Positions 1 to 8,010 of a DNA stretch of 64,000 nt are shown here, piece by piece. A program made the position numbers and the translations under genes. The notes below the pieces were generated by a model, which saw only the letters and a list, made by a program, of their open reading frames with translations, was not told where the DNA came from and made no database searches. This stretch comes from DATMER01 sp963844885. Its GTDB lineage: Bacteria > Acidobacteriota > Thermoanaerobaculia > Multivoradales > UBA5704. The stretch covers positions 1-64,000 of the forward strand of contig CAWJQA010000006.1 of the NCBI GenBank assembly GCA_963844885.1, given 5' to 3'. The first letter of the stretch is position 1. Each line of letters starts with the position of its first letter.

Positions 1-136
1 GTGGCCATGGTGGTGCCTTGCGTCTGCTGCCTCGACGACGGTTTCATCTGCTGGTCGCCGGGGTGCAGTGAGCCGCGAGCCGGGTAAAATGCCTCAACCG
101 CCGGGTAAAACGGCCCGGCATCGCTCCAACTCGCCG

Positions 137-256
137 CTACTCCCGGGCCGGAAGGCTCGCGTCCACGGTACGGGCGACCTCCTCATCGAGGTGGAGCTCG
201 GTTTCCGCCATCGGCTCGCCGTCGGACTCGGGGTAGTAGATCTCTTTCTCGATCAA
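137..256 (-). pseudogene. Uma2-family endonuclease N-terminal fragment
   Basis: This 39-residue reading frame begins at a TTG that overlaps the stop of the upstream gene (TTGA). It carries the string YYPESDGEPMAETELHLDE, which resembles the N-terminus of Uma2 (PF05685) putative restriction-endonuclease-fold proteins. Those proteins are normally about 190 residues, so only the first fifth is present before a stop at 137. I see no continuation in the other frames of 1-136. It is most likely a truncated remnant; whether the peptide is made is unknown. Confidence 0.5.
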
Positions 257-675
257 GGCGCCACGGCCCTCACATCGGTCACGAAATACTCGGTCTCCCC
301 GAAGCAGGAGGTGGGCACGCCCACGTGCTGCTCGTAGTGCAGGGTGACGCGCTGGCCCATGGACTCGTTGATCTTCCGGGCCACCTCGTCGTCGCGCACG
401 CTGAAGGCGAAGACCTCCGGCATGGCTCCCGGGAGGTTGACCATCGCCAGCTCGCCCTCCCACGTCTTGCAGAGCCATCCCTTGCGGGAGAACTTCTGGA
501 TGAAACCGGCCCTCTCGCCGGCGGCGTAGTCGTAGCTCAGGGTGGCCCAGACGTACAGCGCGAAGCCTCCCCCTGCCACGAGCACGAGCAGGAGGAGGAT
601 CAGGATGGGTTTGCCGCAGCCCCGCCGGCGAGGGGCGGGAGCCGTGGACGGTGAAGGTTGCGGTTCGGTGGCCAT
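253..675 (-). CDS. conserved single-pass membrane protein, function unknown
   Basis: This is a 140-residue protein. A Pro/Arg-rich N-terminus (about residues 1-20) is followed by one hydrophobic helix (about 22-45) and a roughly 95-residue extracytoplasmic domain with two cysteines (in GWLCKTWEGE and PTSCFGE). The start is the ATG at 675, because the frame upstream of it overlaps the GlsB-like gene in Arg-rich noise. It lies 8 bp downstream of the GlsB/YeaQ gene on the same strand, so the two are probably co-transcribed. I recognise the GWLCKTWEGELA pattern as a recurrent conserved hypothetical but know no function. The two cysteines could form a disulphide outside the cytoplasm (inference). 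Confidence 0.75.
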   Translation of the reverse strand: MATEPQPSPSTAPAPRRRGCGKPILILLLLVLVAGGGFALYVWATLSYDYAAGERAGFIQKFSRKGWLCKTWEGELAMVNLPGAMPEVFAFSVRDDEVARKINESMGQRVTLHYEQHVGVPTSCFGETEYFVTDVRAVAP

Positions 676-683
676 GGAGATTC

Positions 684-929
684 CTACGCCCGCCGGATCA
701 GCCTCAGGAGGAGGAGGAGCACCACGGCTCCGATGAAGGCCACAAAGATCGTCCCCAGGATCCCGGGCAGGGGCGAACCCCAGCCCAACTTGCCGAACAG
801 CCAGCCGCCAACGACGGCTCCGATGATCCCGAGGACGATATCGCCAAGGAGGCCGAAGCCGCCGCCGACGACCTTCGAGGCCAGCACTCCGGCCACCAGC
901 CCGACGACCAGCCAGATCAAGATCTCCAT
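684..929 (-). CDS. GlsB/YeaQ/YmgE family stress-response membrane protein
   Basis: This 81-residue protein is almost wholly hydrophobic, with three predicted membrane helices rich in Gly (WLVVGLVAGVLASKVVGGGFG, then DIVLGIIGAVVGGWLFG, then a Leu-rich C-terminal helix). That is the layout of the transglycosylase-associated GlsB/YeaQ family (PF04226). Members are usually 80-90 residues and induced by envelope or general stress, but no biochemical activity is settled. The start is the ATG at 929. It is the first gene of a probable operon with the membrane protein at 253-675. Confidence 0.85.
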   Translation of the reverse strand: MEILIWLVVGLVAGVLASKVVGGGFGLLGDIVLGIIGAVVGGWLFGKLGWGSPLPGILGTIFVAFIGAVVLLLLLRLIRRA

Positions 930-1019
930 GCCTGTCTCCTCCCCTAGTGAGCCGTGACCGGAGGCGGTCCGGCACAACTTGATTATGGACCAACCGGGAC
1001 GGAGGATGTCATGGAAGAC

Positions 1020-1742
1020 TCACGCGAGGTTGTGGAAGACGTGCTGGACGTCCTCGTCCTGCTCGAGGCGGTCGACCAGCTTGAGCACCTCGTTGGCCTG
1101 GTCTTCCGGCAGCTCCGTGGGCGTGACGGGGATGTACTCGGACTCGGCGGAGAGCGGTGTGATGCCGCGGTCCTCCAGCGCCTTCTGGAGCTGGCCGAAG
1201 TCGCCGAAGGCGCAGCGCAGCACGAGCAGCGGCTCGCCCTTCTCCCCGGTGCTCTCTCCCATCTCCTCCAGCCCGTGGTCGATCAGCTCCAGCTCCAGCT
1301 CCTCCTGGTTGAGGCCCGCCGGGTTGAGCCGGAAGACACCCATCCGCTTGAAGAGAAAGGCGACGCTGCCCGTCGTCGCCATGTTGCCGTTCCCCTTGTT
1401 GAAATGCGCCCGGACGTTCGAGACGGTGCGCGTGGGGTTGTCGGTCGCGGTTTCGACGAGGAGGGCGATGCCGTGCGGGCCGTAGCCTTCGTAGAGGATC
1501 TCTACGAAGTCCGTGGCGTCCTTCCCGCTCGCGCGCTTGATGGCCGCCTCGACCTTGTCCTTCGGCATGTTGACGGCGCGCGCGTTCTGAACCACCCGGC
1601 GCAGGAGCGGATTGCCGACCGGATCGGGGCCACCCGCCTTGACGGCGATGGTGATCTCCTTGCCGATCCGGGCGAAGGCTTTCGCCATCCGGTCCCAGCG
1701 GGCGAACATCGTGTGTTTTCGAGTCTCGAAGATGCGTCCCAT
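1020..1742 (-). CDS. YebC/PmpR/TACO1 family protein
   Basis: This is a 240-residue protein of standard YebC length. The N-terminus is the basic motif with MGRIFETRKH and ARWDRMAKAFARIGKEI, followed by the family block NPLLRRVVQNARAVNMPKD and a conserved C-terminal half ending LEQDEDVQHVFHNL. Family members act either as DNA-binding regulators or, as shown for TACO1-like proteins, as translation factors on difficult peptide stretches. Both roles are family knowledge and the sequence does not choose between them. The start is the ATG at 1742; the longer frame upstream runs antisense through the protease gene and is rejected. It is divergent from the aspartyl protease at 1840, and the 97-bp gap must carry both promoters. 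Confidence 0.93.
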   Translation of the reverse strand: MGRIFETRKHTMFARWDRMAKAFARIGKEITIAVKAGGPDPVGNPLLRRVVQNARAVNMPKDKVEAAIKRASGKDATDFVEILYEGYGPHGIALLVETATDNPTRTVSNVRAHFNKGNGNMATTGSVAFLFKRMGVFRLNPAGLNQEELELELIDHGLEEMGESTGEKGEPLLVLRCAFGDFGQLQKALEDRGITPLSAESEYIPVTPTELPEDQANEVLKLVDRLEQDEDVQHVFHNLA

Positions 1743-1839
1743 GGCGCGAGACTGTAGCCCGGCCCCCGGCGCGGAGTAAAGAGGGCAGCCGGGCGGGTCC
1801 GATTGACAGGCACTTCGAAACAGACTTAAATCGTCGCGA

Positions 1840-2985
1840 ATGAACCGGATCCTCGCCGCTGCGGTCGTCCTCCTCGGCCTGGGACTGGCCCAGGAGATGT
1901 CCGCCGCGACGCGCGTCCCGGTCGATATCGTGTCCGGCGGCCGGATCTTCGTGCAGGCCCGGGTCAACGGCTCCGATCCGCTCTGGTTCCTGCTCGACAC
2001 CGGCTCGGCCCGGTCGTTCCTCGATCCCGGCCAGATCCAGCCGCTCGGCCTGCGCGGCACGGAGAAAGGGAAGAGAGAGACAGCCTTCGACCGCAACGCC
2101 CTGGTGGAGGTCGCGGGCCTGCAGCTCGCGAACCAGACCTTCACCGTCGCTCCCGTCCGCATCCCGGTCGCCCACCCCGTGTCCGGCATCCTCGGCGCTC
2201 CCTTCTTCCAGCAGGCGGTGGTATCGATCGACTATGCGTCGTCGAGCCTCGTTCTCTCCAGCCCGAGCGGCTACCGCTACTCCGGGCCGGGCACGGCGGT
2301 GGCCTTCGACCTCTCCCAGGGGGTGCCGGTCGTGAGCGCGCGCCTGACCGTCGGCTCCCGCGGCCCGTTCACGGTCCGGCTGCGGGTGGATACCGGCGCG
2401 TCCTGGCCGCTGCGGATCGACCGGCCGTTCGCGCGCGCGAAGCAGCTCCTCACCTCGACCGGCGGCATGCGCCGCTTCGAGGCCTCCGCCGGAGCGGCCG
2501 GCGAGGCCTCCTTCCTGGCCGGCCGCGCGCGCCTCCTCCAGCTCGGTCCGTTCCTGTTCCGCGACGAGATCGCCGCCTTCCCCGACGACGTCCCGCCGGC
2601 CGTGGCCCGGCCCGGCTGGGACGGCATCCTGGGCGCCGCCCTGCTCAACCGCTTCCGGGTGACGTTCGACTACTCGCGCAAGCAGATGATCCTGGAGCCC
2701 ACCGAGATGCTCGGCGTGAGCTTCGACTACGAGCTCACCGGGGTGATGGTGGTGGCGGACGGCAAGCTCTTCAAGGTCGGCGGCGTGCAGGACGGCACAC
2801 CGGGAGGCTACGCGGGGTTTCAACCCGGAGACGTGATCCTGGCGATGGACGGCCGGCCGGCCGCCGGCATGACCCTCCTCCAGGTCCGCCAGGGGTTCCG
2901 GCAGGACGGCGACAAGCACACGGTCGAGATCCAGCGCGGCCGCGACCGGCTTTTGATTCAGATGCCCACGATGCGGATCCGGTAG
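1840..2985 (+). CDS. secreted retropepsin-like aspartyl protease with PDZ domain
   Basis: This 381-residue protein has an N-terminal signal peptide (about residues 1-22, ending MSAA). Two aspartyl-protease half-domains follow, with active-site motifs LLDTGSA near residue 52 and RVDTGAS near 184. A C-terminal PDZ domain (about 300-378) contains GGVQDGTPGGYAGFQPGDVI. Two DTG motifs in one chain suggest a self-contained pepsin-like dimer rather than a retroviral-type homodimer. The PDZ probably regulates or positions the substrate, as in other periplasmic PDZ proteases (inference). Acidobacterial genomes carry many such proteins. A short inverted repeat (TACGGTTT ... AAACCGTA, about 3033-3078) lies between it and the convergent gene and may be a weak terminator. 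Confidence 0.88.
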   Translation: MNRILAAAVVLLGLGLAQEMSAATRVPVDIVSGGRIFVQARVNGSDPLWFLLDTGSARSFLDPGQIQPLGLRGTEKGKRETAFDRNALVEVAGLQLANQTFTVAPVRIPVAHPVSGILGAPFFQQAVVSIDYASSSLVLSSPSGYRYSGPGTAVAFDLSQGVPVVSARLTVGSRGPFTVRLRVDTGASWPLRIDRPFARAKQLLTSTGGMRRFEASAGAAGEASFLAGRARLLQLGPFLFRDEIAAFPDDVPPAVARPGWDGILGAALLNRFRVTFDYSRKQMILEPTEMLGVSFDYELTGVMVVADGKLFKVGGVQDGTPGGYAGFQPGDVILAMDGRPAAGMTLLQVRQGFRQDGDKHTVEIQRGRDRLLIQMPTMRIR

Positions 2986-3093
2986 GCCCTCACCCCCGAC
3001 CCCTCCGCTCATGAGCCAGGCCCTTTGTTTGATACGGTTTAGCTTAACACAGGGAGGGGCTGTATCCAAACCGTAGCCCCTTTGGGCGGCGGG

Positions 3094-6000
3094 CTAGGCT
3101 GGCGGCTCCTGCGCCGCTAGCCTTTCAAGCCCGTATTTCTTCATTTTTCTCCGGAGAGTGGGTTCCGAGATGCCGAGCCGGCGGTAGGTCTCGCTGAGTT
3201 GGCCCTGGCATTGGTCGAGGGCCGCCGCGATGAGCTGCCGTTCGCGGCGTTCCAGCGCCTTCTTGTAGTCGCCCGGCGCGAGGTGCCCGACCGGAGCCGC
3301 CGGCTCCACGCGCAGGAGACGGTCCGCGGGGACGGATGAAGGAGCCGGCGGCTCCGGCGCGCGGTCCGGCCGCTTCGCGAACGCCGCCATGGCGAAGTCC
3401 CGGGCTTCCAGGATCTTGTGGTCCGTGAGGCCCCGATTCTCGGCCAGGGCCAGGAGATCGCGCCACAAATCGAGGATGTGGGCATGCCGGCCCGGCTCCG
3501 CCTCCTCGAACAGGCGGAGAGCCTCCCGGCAGACCCGCGCCGCGGCCTCGATCTCGCCTCGCCGGTAGAGCCGCTCGAACTGGGTCAACAGGGTCAGAAG
3601 GGCGTCCTTGTAGTGCTCGGCTTCCATGCGGCAAGCGATATTGTGTCGGAAGGCGTCTTCCGCTTCCCGGGCATGGCCCAGGCTGTCGAGCACGAGCGCT
3701 TCCAGGTAGCCGAGCAGCAACTCGGTCCGGTGCCCCCGAAGCCGCTCGTAGAGCGGCAGGCTGTTGAAGAGGCTCCGCAAGGCTTCGCCGGGCCGGCCAA
3801 GCAGGGCAAGGCTCTCGGTGATGATGCTTTTCGCCAGCAGCTCGAGCCGGCTTTCCCCGGGTGCCAGAGTCCGCAGAGCAGCCTCGGCCCGGGTGAGCGC
3901 CTCTTCGTAGCGAAAGGCGCCCAAAAGTGTATTGGCTTCCTTAATCGTGATCGAGGCCGACGCCGAGTCTCGTGCCCGGCGGCAGACCGCGGCGGCGCGG
4001 GCCAGGAGGTCCAGGGCATCGTTCGCATGGCCCGTGTCGGCAGCCAGCGAGGCCTGAAGCGAAAGAAGCCGTGCCGTCTGTGAGGCGCCCCCCGTCCCGC
4101 GGCCGAAATGCCGGCGCGCCGCATCAAAGGCAGCGGCGGACCCGGAAAAGTCGCCGGCTCGGCGCCGGCAGTTCCCGGCGGTCAGCATCGCCTCGCCCTG
4201 AAGGTCGGCCTGCCGGCGGCGCGAGCAGCAGCTTACCGGGAGAAGCCCGGCCAGGGCATGAGCGACTTGTGCCCGCTCCTCACCGAGGGCCGGGTCTTCT
4301 CCGGCCGCGGACCTGGCTGCCGCCAGCACGGTGGCGACCATCTCCGGCGTCCGTAGCGACGATACCGTCTCCAGCCGGCGGACCTGCTGCTCCGCGGGCA
4401 GGCTTGCCAGCTCCCACCAGCAAGCCCGCGCCCGCATGCCGGCCAGCACCGCGCGGAGATGCTCGTCCCGCGGCAGCGAGCCGTCCTGCTGATCCCCGGG
4501 CGGTAGGACGCCCGTGTCAGCCGTCTTGAGGCCGTACTTCTTTACCCTCGCCCGCAGGGTGTCCCGGGCCAGGCCGAGCAGGCGCGTGGCTTTGCGGAGG
4601 TGGCCCCCGCATTGAGCGAGGCCCTGGGCGACAAGCTCCCGGTCCAGGCTTTCCATCTCTTCCTGAAATTCGCCGGTGGTCATGCCGGTCCCCGGCTCCG
4701 GTATAGCCTCCGGAGCAAGCCCCGGCTCATGGCCCTCCGGTACGGCGGGGGCCTGTTCACGTTCGTGGCCGGCGGGAATGCGGGGGCCGGCAGTGCTGGC
4801 TGGCTGCCGCAGAGGGCCTTGCGCCGCGGGTACATGCCAGGAGCGCACGAGATACTCCCTGGCCTCGACAAGGTGATGCCTCACAAGGCGGCCGGCTCGA
4901 AGCAGGGACAACAGGCCTTGCCAGAGATCGATCAACTGGCCGTGGCAACCCGCGCCCGCCTGCTTTGTCAGGTCGAGCGCCTCCTCGCAGCTCCGTTCCG
5001 CCTTGTCCAGCAGCCCCTTGCGGACGAGGGACTCGAAATACGTGAGCACTGTCAGGAGAGCATCCTTGTAGTGCTCAGCCTCCATGCGGTGGGCAATGTT
5101 GCTCCGGAAAGCCTTTTCCGCTTCCCGTGAAAAGCCGAAGGAGTCGAGCAGAAGCGCTTCCAGGTAGCCTTGCAGAAGCTCGGTCCGGCGCCCTGCAAGT
5201 AGTTCGTAGACGGGTAGGGTGGCCGAGAAGCTTCGAAGAGCCTCGCCGGGGAGCCCCAGAAAGACGAGGCTTTCGGTGATGATGCTCCTCGCCAGCATTT
5301 CGAGGCGTGCCTCTCCCGGCGGCAACAAGCCCAAGGCCTCTTCCGCCCGGCTTACGGCATCTTCGAAGCGAAAGGCGGCGAGGAAGGTATTGGCCTCTTT
5401 CACCGCGAGAGCCGCAAGCACCGCCGGAGCCTGCAAGCGGCGAGCGATCTCGGAGGCGCGGGTCAGGAGGCTCAGGGCCTCCTCCAGGTGGCCCGTGTCC
5501 GAGGCAAGCGAGGCCTGGATGGAGAGGAGCCGCGCCTCCTTTGCCAGGTCGCCCGTTCCCAGAGCGAAGTGGCGGCGCGCCGACTCGCCGGCGGAGGCCG
5601 AGCCGGTCCAGTCCGCGGCCACGCGCCGGAAGTTCGCCGCGGCCTGCATGGCCGTTCCCTGAAGGTCTTCCCGCATCGGCTTTGGGCAGACGCCCTCCGG
5701 GAGGAAGCCCGCCAGGGCGTACGCGACCTGGGCCCTCTCCTCGCCGAGGAAGGGGTCGTCGGGCGCCACTCTCGACGCCTCCGCCAGCACCGTTTCGAAC
5801 ATCTCGCGCGTCTGGAGCGACTTGTCGCGCCTCAGCCGCTTCACCTGCTCTTCGCCGTCCAGGCTCTTCAGCCGGACCCAGGAGGCCCGCGTCAGGAGCC
5901 ACCTCGAAGCCGCCTTCTCCTCGGACTCGATCATGCCGACGATCGCGCTTCGGGCATCCTGAAAACACAGAGAAACACCGCGCCGCTTCAGCTCGGCGAC

Positions 6001-6129
6001 GGCTCCGGCGGCCCCATCCCAGCACGGGCCGCAGCCCGCCAGGTGCGCAGTCGCCGCGTCCACGCCGGGAGAGCCGTCAGGCTCCGACAGCACGCGGACC
6101 CACTCCGAGCACGAAAGATGCCGCTCCAT
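3094..6129 (-). CDS. tandem-duplicated zinc-finger/TPR/Fis-type HTH regulator
   Basis: This 1011-residue protein is built from two homologous halves (about 1-540 and 541-1011). Each half has an alpha-helical TPR-like region with shared blocks (LGEERAQVA-ALAG, ARRHF--GTG, SIITESL, ME-AEHYKDALLT). Each ends in a Fis-like helix-turn-helix finishing KKYGL (near residues 531 and 1000). Only the first half carries an N-terminal HLAGCGPC motif. This matches the HX3CX2C zinc signature of ZAS anti-sigma factors, with another Cys at position 7. The start is the ATG at 6129, preceded by a purine-rich stretch; 18 more codons upstream look non-coding. Two Fis-type HTHs in one chain would let a monomer bind like a dimer (inference). 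It lies 117 bp downstream of the secreted repeat-protein gene on the same strand, so it may control or be co-expressed with it. Its DNA targets are unknown. Confidence 0.8.
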   Translation of the reverse strand: MERHLSCSEWVRVLSEPDGSPGVDAATAHLAGCGPCWDGAAGAVAELKRRGVSLCFQDARSAIVGMIESEEKAASRWLLTRASWVRLKSLDGEEQVKRLRRDKSLQTREMFETVLAEASRVAPDDPFLGEERAQVAYALAGFLPEGVCPKPMREDLQGTAMQAAANFRRVAADWTGSASAGESARRHFALGTGDLAKEARLLSIQASLASDTGHLEEALSLLTRASEIARRLQAPAVLAALAVKEANTFLAAFRFEDAVSRAEEALGLLPPGEARLEMLARSIITESLVFLGLPGEALRSFSATLPVYELLAGRRTELLQGYLEALLLDSFGFSREAEKAFRSNIAHRMEAEHYKDALLTVLTYFESLVRKGLLDKAERSCEEALDLTKQAGAGCHGQLIDLWQGLLSLLRAGRLVRHHLVEAREYLVRSWHVPAAQGPLRQPASTAGPRIPAGHEREQAPAVPEGHEPGLAPEAIPEPGTGMTTGEFQEEMESLDRELVAQGLAQCGGHLRKATRLLGLARDTLRARVKKYGLKTADTGVLPPGDQQDGSLPRDEHLRAVLAGMRARACWWELASLPAEQQVRRLETVSSLRTPEMVATVLAAARSAAGEDPALGEERAQVAHALAGLLPVSCCSRRRQADLQGEAMLTAGNCRRRAGDFSGSAAAFDAARRHFGRGTGGASQTARLLSLQASLAADTGHANDALDLLARAAAVCRRARDSASASITIKEANTLLGAFRYEEALTRAEAALRTLAPGESRLELLAKSIITESLALLGRPGEALRSLFNSLPLYERLRGHRTELLLGYLEALVLDSLGHAREAEDAFRHNIACRMEAEHYKDALLTLLTQFERLYRRGEIEAAARVCREALRLFEEAEPGRHAHILDLWRDLLALAENRGLTDHKILEARDFAMAAFAKRPDRAPEPPAPSSVPADRLLRVEPAAPVGHLAPGDYKKALERRERQLIAAALDQCQGQLSETYRRLGISEPTLRRKMKKYGLERLAAQEPPA

Positions 6130-6246
6130 CCCATCCCTCTTTTTCTCCTCCTTCCAACCCGAAGCGACAGTATACCCGCACAAAAACAGGAGGGCGGAGA
6201 ACCCGCCCTCCTGGATACAAGGTGCCGGAGCCAGCCCAAAGCGCGC

Positions 6247-6528
6247 CTAGCCGTTGGGGTCCCAGTGGTTTCCGACGTTCGGGGTGGGCTGGCCGTCGGG
6301 GTCCCACTGGCCGCCGACGTCGACGGTCGCCGAGCCGTCGGGGTCCCACTTGTTTCCGACGTCGACGGTTGCCGAGCCGTTGGGGTCCCAGCGGCTTCCG
6401 ACGTCCGTGGTGGGCTGGCCGTTGGGGTCCCACTTGTTTCCGACATCCGTCGAAGACGCGTCTCCCGCGAACAGCCGGAGCCCGCCGAGAGCCAGGGCCA
6501 GAGCCAAAGCGAGGAAAAGTTGCGACAT
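6247..6528 (-). CDS. small secreted protein of five 14-residue WDP repeats
   Basis: This is a 93-residue protein. A signal peptide (MSQLFLALALALALGGLRLFAG) is followed, after only a few residues, by five tandem repeats of about 14 residues with the core DVGNKWDPNG. The variable positions are N/S/G-K/R/Q/H and N/D, and the last repeat ends exactly at the stop. The start is the ATG at 6528 with a clear AAAGGA seven bases upstream; the longer frame upstream is rejected. Nearly the whole mature protein is repeat. This could be a structural or adhesive peptide, a metal-binding peptide (regular Asp spacing) or a multi-core precursor peptide, but no modifying enzyme is adjacent. It is followed by the duplicated regulator and divergent from three small genes. 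I do not recognise a named family. Confidence 0.75.
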   Translation of the reverse strand: MSQLFLALALALALGGLRLFAGDASSTDVGNKWDPNGQPTTDVGSRWDPNGSATVDVGNKWDPDGSATVDVGGQWDPDGQPTPNVGNHWDPNG

Positions 6529-6750
6529 AGAGCCATCCTTTCGGGGATTCGTGAACCCCGGGCACAACGATTTGGTCCGGGCTAGAAGGTTTCCCCGGCC
6601 GCAGTGTGCCCCCTCTTCCCGCCTCCGGCAAGTCACGCTTGGCCCGGACGAATGCTGTCGGGGCAGGCCCAATCCTCCTGTTTGGCATCCTTCCCGACAC
6701 GCTCGCGACCCAAGCAACACAGGAGTCGTGCGCGAGCCAAGGAGAGTCGT

Positions 6751-7011
6751 TTGTTGATTGACGCATACCGTGACGACATGCGGCGACTGGCGGATCTGAT
6801 CCTCTGCTCCGCCGAGGCACAGCCGATCCGTGCTGATGAAACTGAGACGGCCGAGGATGTGCGCAGGCTGCTGCTCATCAGCGAGTTACTGAACCGCGCG
6901 AGCCACAGTCCCCGTGTCCCCATGTTGCATGAACGATTTCTCCGGGGGGAGACGACAGCGGCCGAGAACCTGACCCTCGTTCGGCAGTTGCTGCGCCTGT
7001 ACGCGTCATGA
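6751..7011 (+). CDS. small helical protein, function unknown
   Basis: This protein has about 86 residues and starts at TTG 6751 (or TTG 6754). A GGAG at 6741-6744 gives good spacing, whereas the ATG further upstream (6604) would add 49 low-quality residues. The sequence is Leu/Arg/Glu-rich and probably all alpha-helical (MRRLADLILCSAEAQ, EDVRRLLLISELLNR, ENLTLVRQLLRLY). It has no signal peptide. Its stop overlaps the ATG of the next gene (ATGA at 7008-7011), so translation is probably coupled. It is the first gene of a three-gene cluster divergent from the repeat-protein gene. No family recognised. Confidence 0.6.
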   Translation: MLIDAYRDDMRRLADLILCSAEAQPIRADETETAEDVRRLLLISELLNRASHSPRVPMLHERFLRGETTAAENLTLVRQLLRLYAS

Positions 7012-7376
7012 ACGTCGTTGGAGTTCAGAGGCTTTTGCTCGAGGCACTCGAGCGAGAACAGAGTTGCTTCGCCATTCTTTCCTTCCGGCCGTCAGCCAGT
7101 GAGGTGGACGACTGGATGTTGCTCTTCGACTCTGTTCGTTGGCTCAACCGGCCGGAATGCGACAGCCAACGCCTCGTTTCGGATCTCAGGAGGTTCGGCC
7201 TCGGGCTCGTTCTCTGTTCGGATGAAGAGGAGGCGCGGCGTCTCTTCGAGGAGTCGGGATGCCGCCGGCTTTGGTTGGAAGTGTACGCCGCCGACGGGAG
7301 GCGGTTGGCATCTGGAAAACCACAACGGAAAAGGCCGCACCGAGAGGCCGGTAACAAGCTGCGCTCAGCTCGCTGA
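7008..7376 (+). CDS. small cytoplasmic protein, function unknown
   Basis: This 122-residue protein begins at an ATG overlapping the previous stop by four bases. It is mixed alpha/beta in character, with blocks CFAILSFRPSASEVDDWMLL and RRFGLGLVLCSDEEEARRLF, and a basic tail (KPQRKRPHREAG). The pattern of hydrophobic strands alternating with acidic helices suggests a small globular fold, not a membrane or secreted protein. It is flanked by a helical partner and an HTH protein in one apparent transcript, which argues for a shared regulatory or toxin/antitoxin-like role (inference). No family recognised. Confidence 0.55.
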   Translation: MNVVGVQRLLLEALEREQSCFAILSFRPSASEVDDWMLLFDSVRWLNRPECDSQRLVSDLRRFGLGLVLCSDEEEARRLFEESGCRRLWLEVYAADGRRLASGKPQRKRPHREAGNKLRSAR

Positions 7377-7399
7377 TCAAGCGGAGGCACGTTCACGAC

Positions 7400-7762
7400 A
7401 TGGCAACTCCAAAGAAAATCCTGGCGACTCTCAGAAAACATATAGATTCGTTGAATGTGCCCTACCGTGAGGTGGAACGCCGTGCGGGGCTGGCGAGCGG
7501 GTCCATCGGCAAGCTCCTGGGCGGGGAAATGCATCTTCGCTTTGGTCACATTCTCCAGATAGGGGCCGCATGCGGCGTTTCCGCCCTCGGGTTGTATCGC
7601 GCTGCGTACGGTCGCAAAGGTGGAACAGTGCGCATGGCCAGGCTATTCACGGAATTATTGGAGAAAGAGCTAGAGCCGCAGCTAGAGAAGGGGCTTGGTG
7701 CAGGAAAATTTGATGAGAGACTAGTCATGGCGCGACTCAAGAACCTCAAGGTGGAGGAGTGA
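7400..7762 (+). CDS. XRE-like helix-turn-helix protein
   Basis: This is a 120-residue protein. The N-terminal half resembles an XRE/Cro-type HTH (PYREVERRAGLASGSIGKLL, with the recognition helix around AGLASGSIGK). The C-terminal half is Leu/Lys/Glu-rich (LFTELLEKELEPQLEKGLG) and could dimerise. The start is the ATG at 7400, 23 bp after the previous gene. As the last gene of the 6751-7762 cluster it could be its autoregulator; no operator is evident to me. After it, 7763-8006 has no gene but ends in a repeat shared with 12856-12878. Confidence 0.65.
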   Translation: MATPKKILATLRKHIDSLNVPYREVERRAGLASGSIGKLLGGEMHLRFGHILQIGAACGVSALGLYRAAYGRKGGTVRMARLFTELLEKELEPQLEKGLGAGKFDERLVMARLKNLKVEE

Positions 7763-7987
7763 CCAGGGCTGAGGATAGAGCTTACGCTGATTGAATCGGG
7801 TCGAAAAGCGAACGGATCGAAGGTTACCGGACGTCTCCTGACGCTCGACCAACTGGTACTGGTGTGTCTGACTCCTGATGAGGAAGGCGGTTGATGCAGG
7901 GGCGGTTTCTCCTGCAAGTGGCCGTGATCCTGGCGGGTCGCCGACCGGAATTCGCCTGGAAGAGATCGTTTCGGCCATGGATGGGTC

Positions 7988-8010
7988 GGGGAGAGGGGGA
8001 ACGGGATCAA
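7988..8010. repeat. 23-bp intergenic repeat, copy 1, overlapping a stop codon
   Basis: The 23 bases 7988-8010 (core GAGAGGGGGAACGGGATCAA) recur exactly at 12856-12878. The minus-strand stop codon of the M1 peptidase gene (8007-8009) lies inside the repeat. The second copy sits 10 bp from the stop of the DinB gene, inside a tandem half-copy. It is probably a dispersed intergenic element. Confidence 0.7.

Noticed and set aside
1..87. Frame 1 reading to TAA at 85 with CVCCLDDGF, possibly the end of a gene entering the window
   Set aside because: It is only 28 codons, with no recognisable family; it could equally be non-coding.
6247..6528. RiPP precursor with five core peptides
   Set aside because: There is a Sec signal peptide rather than a leader for a modifying enzyme, and no modifying enzyme, protease or exporter gene is next to it. 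Kept only as one possibility.
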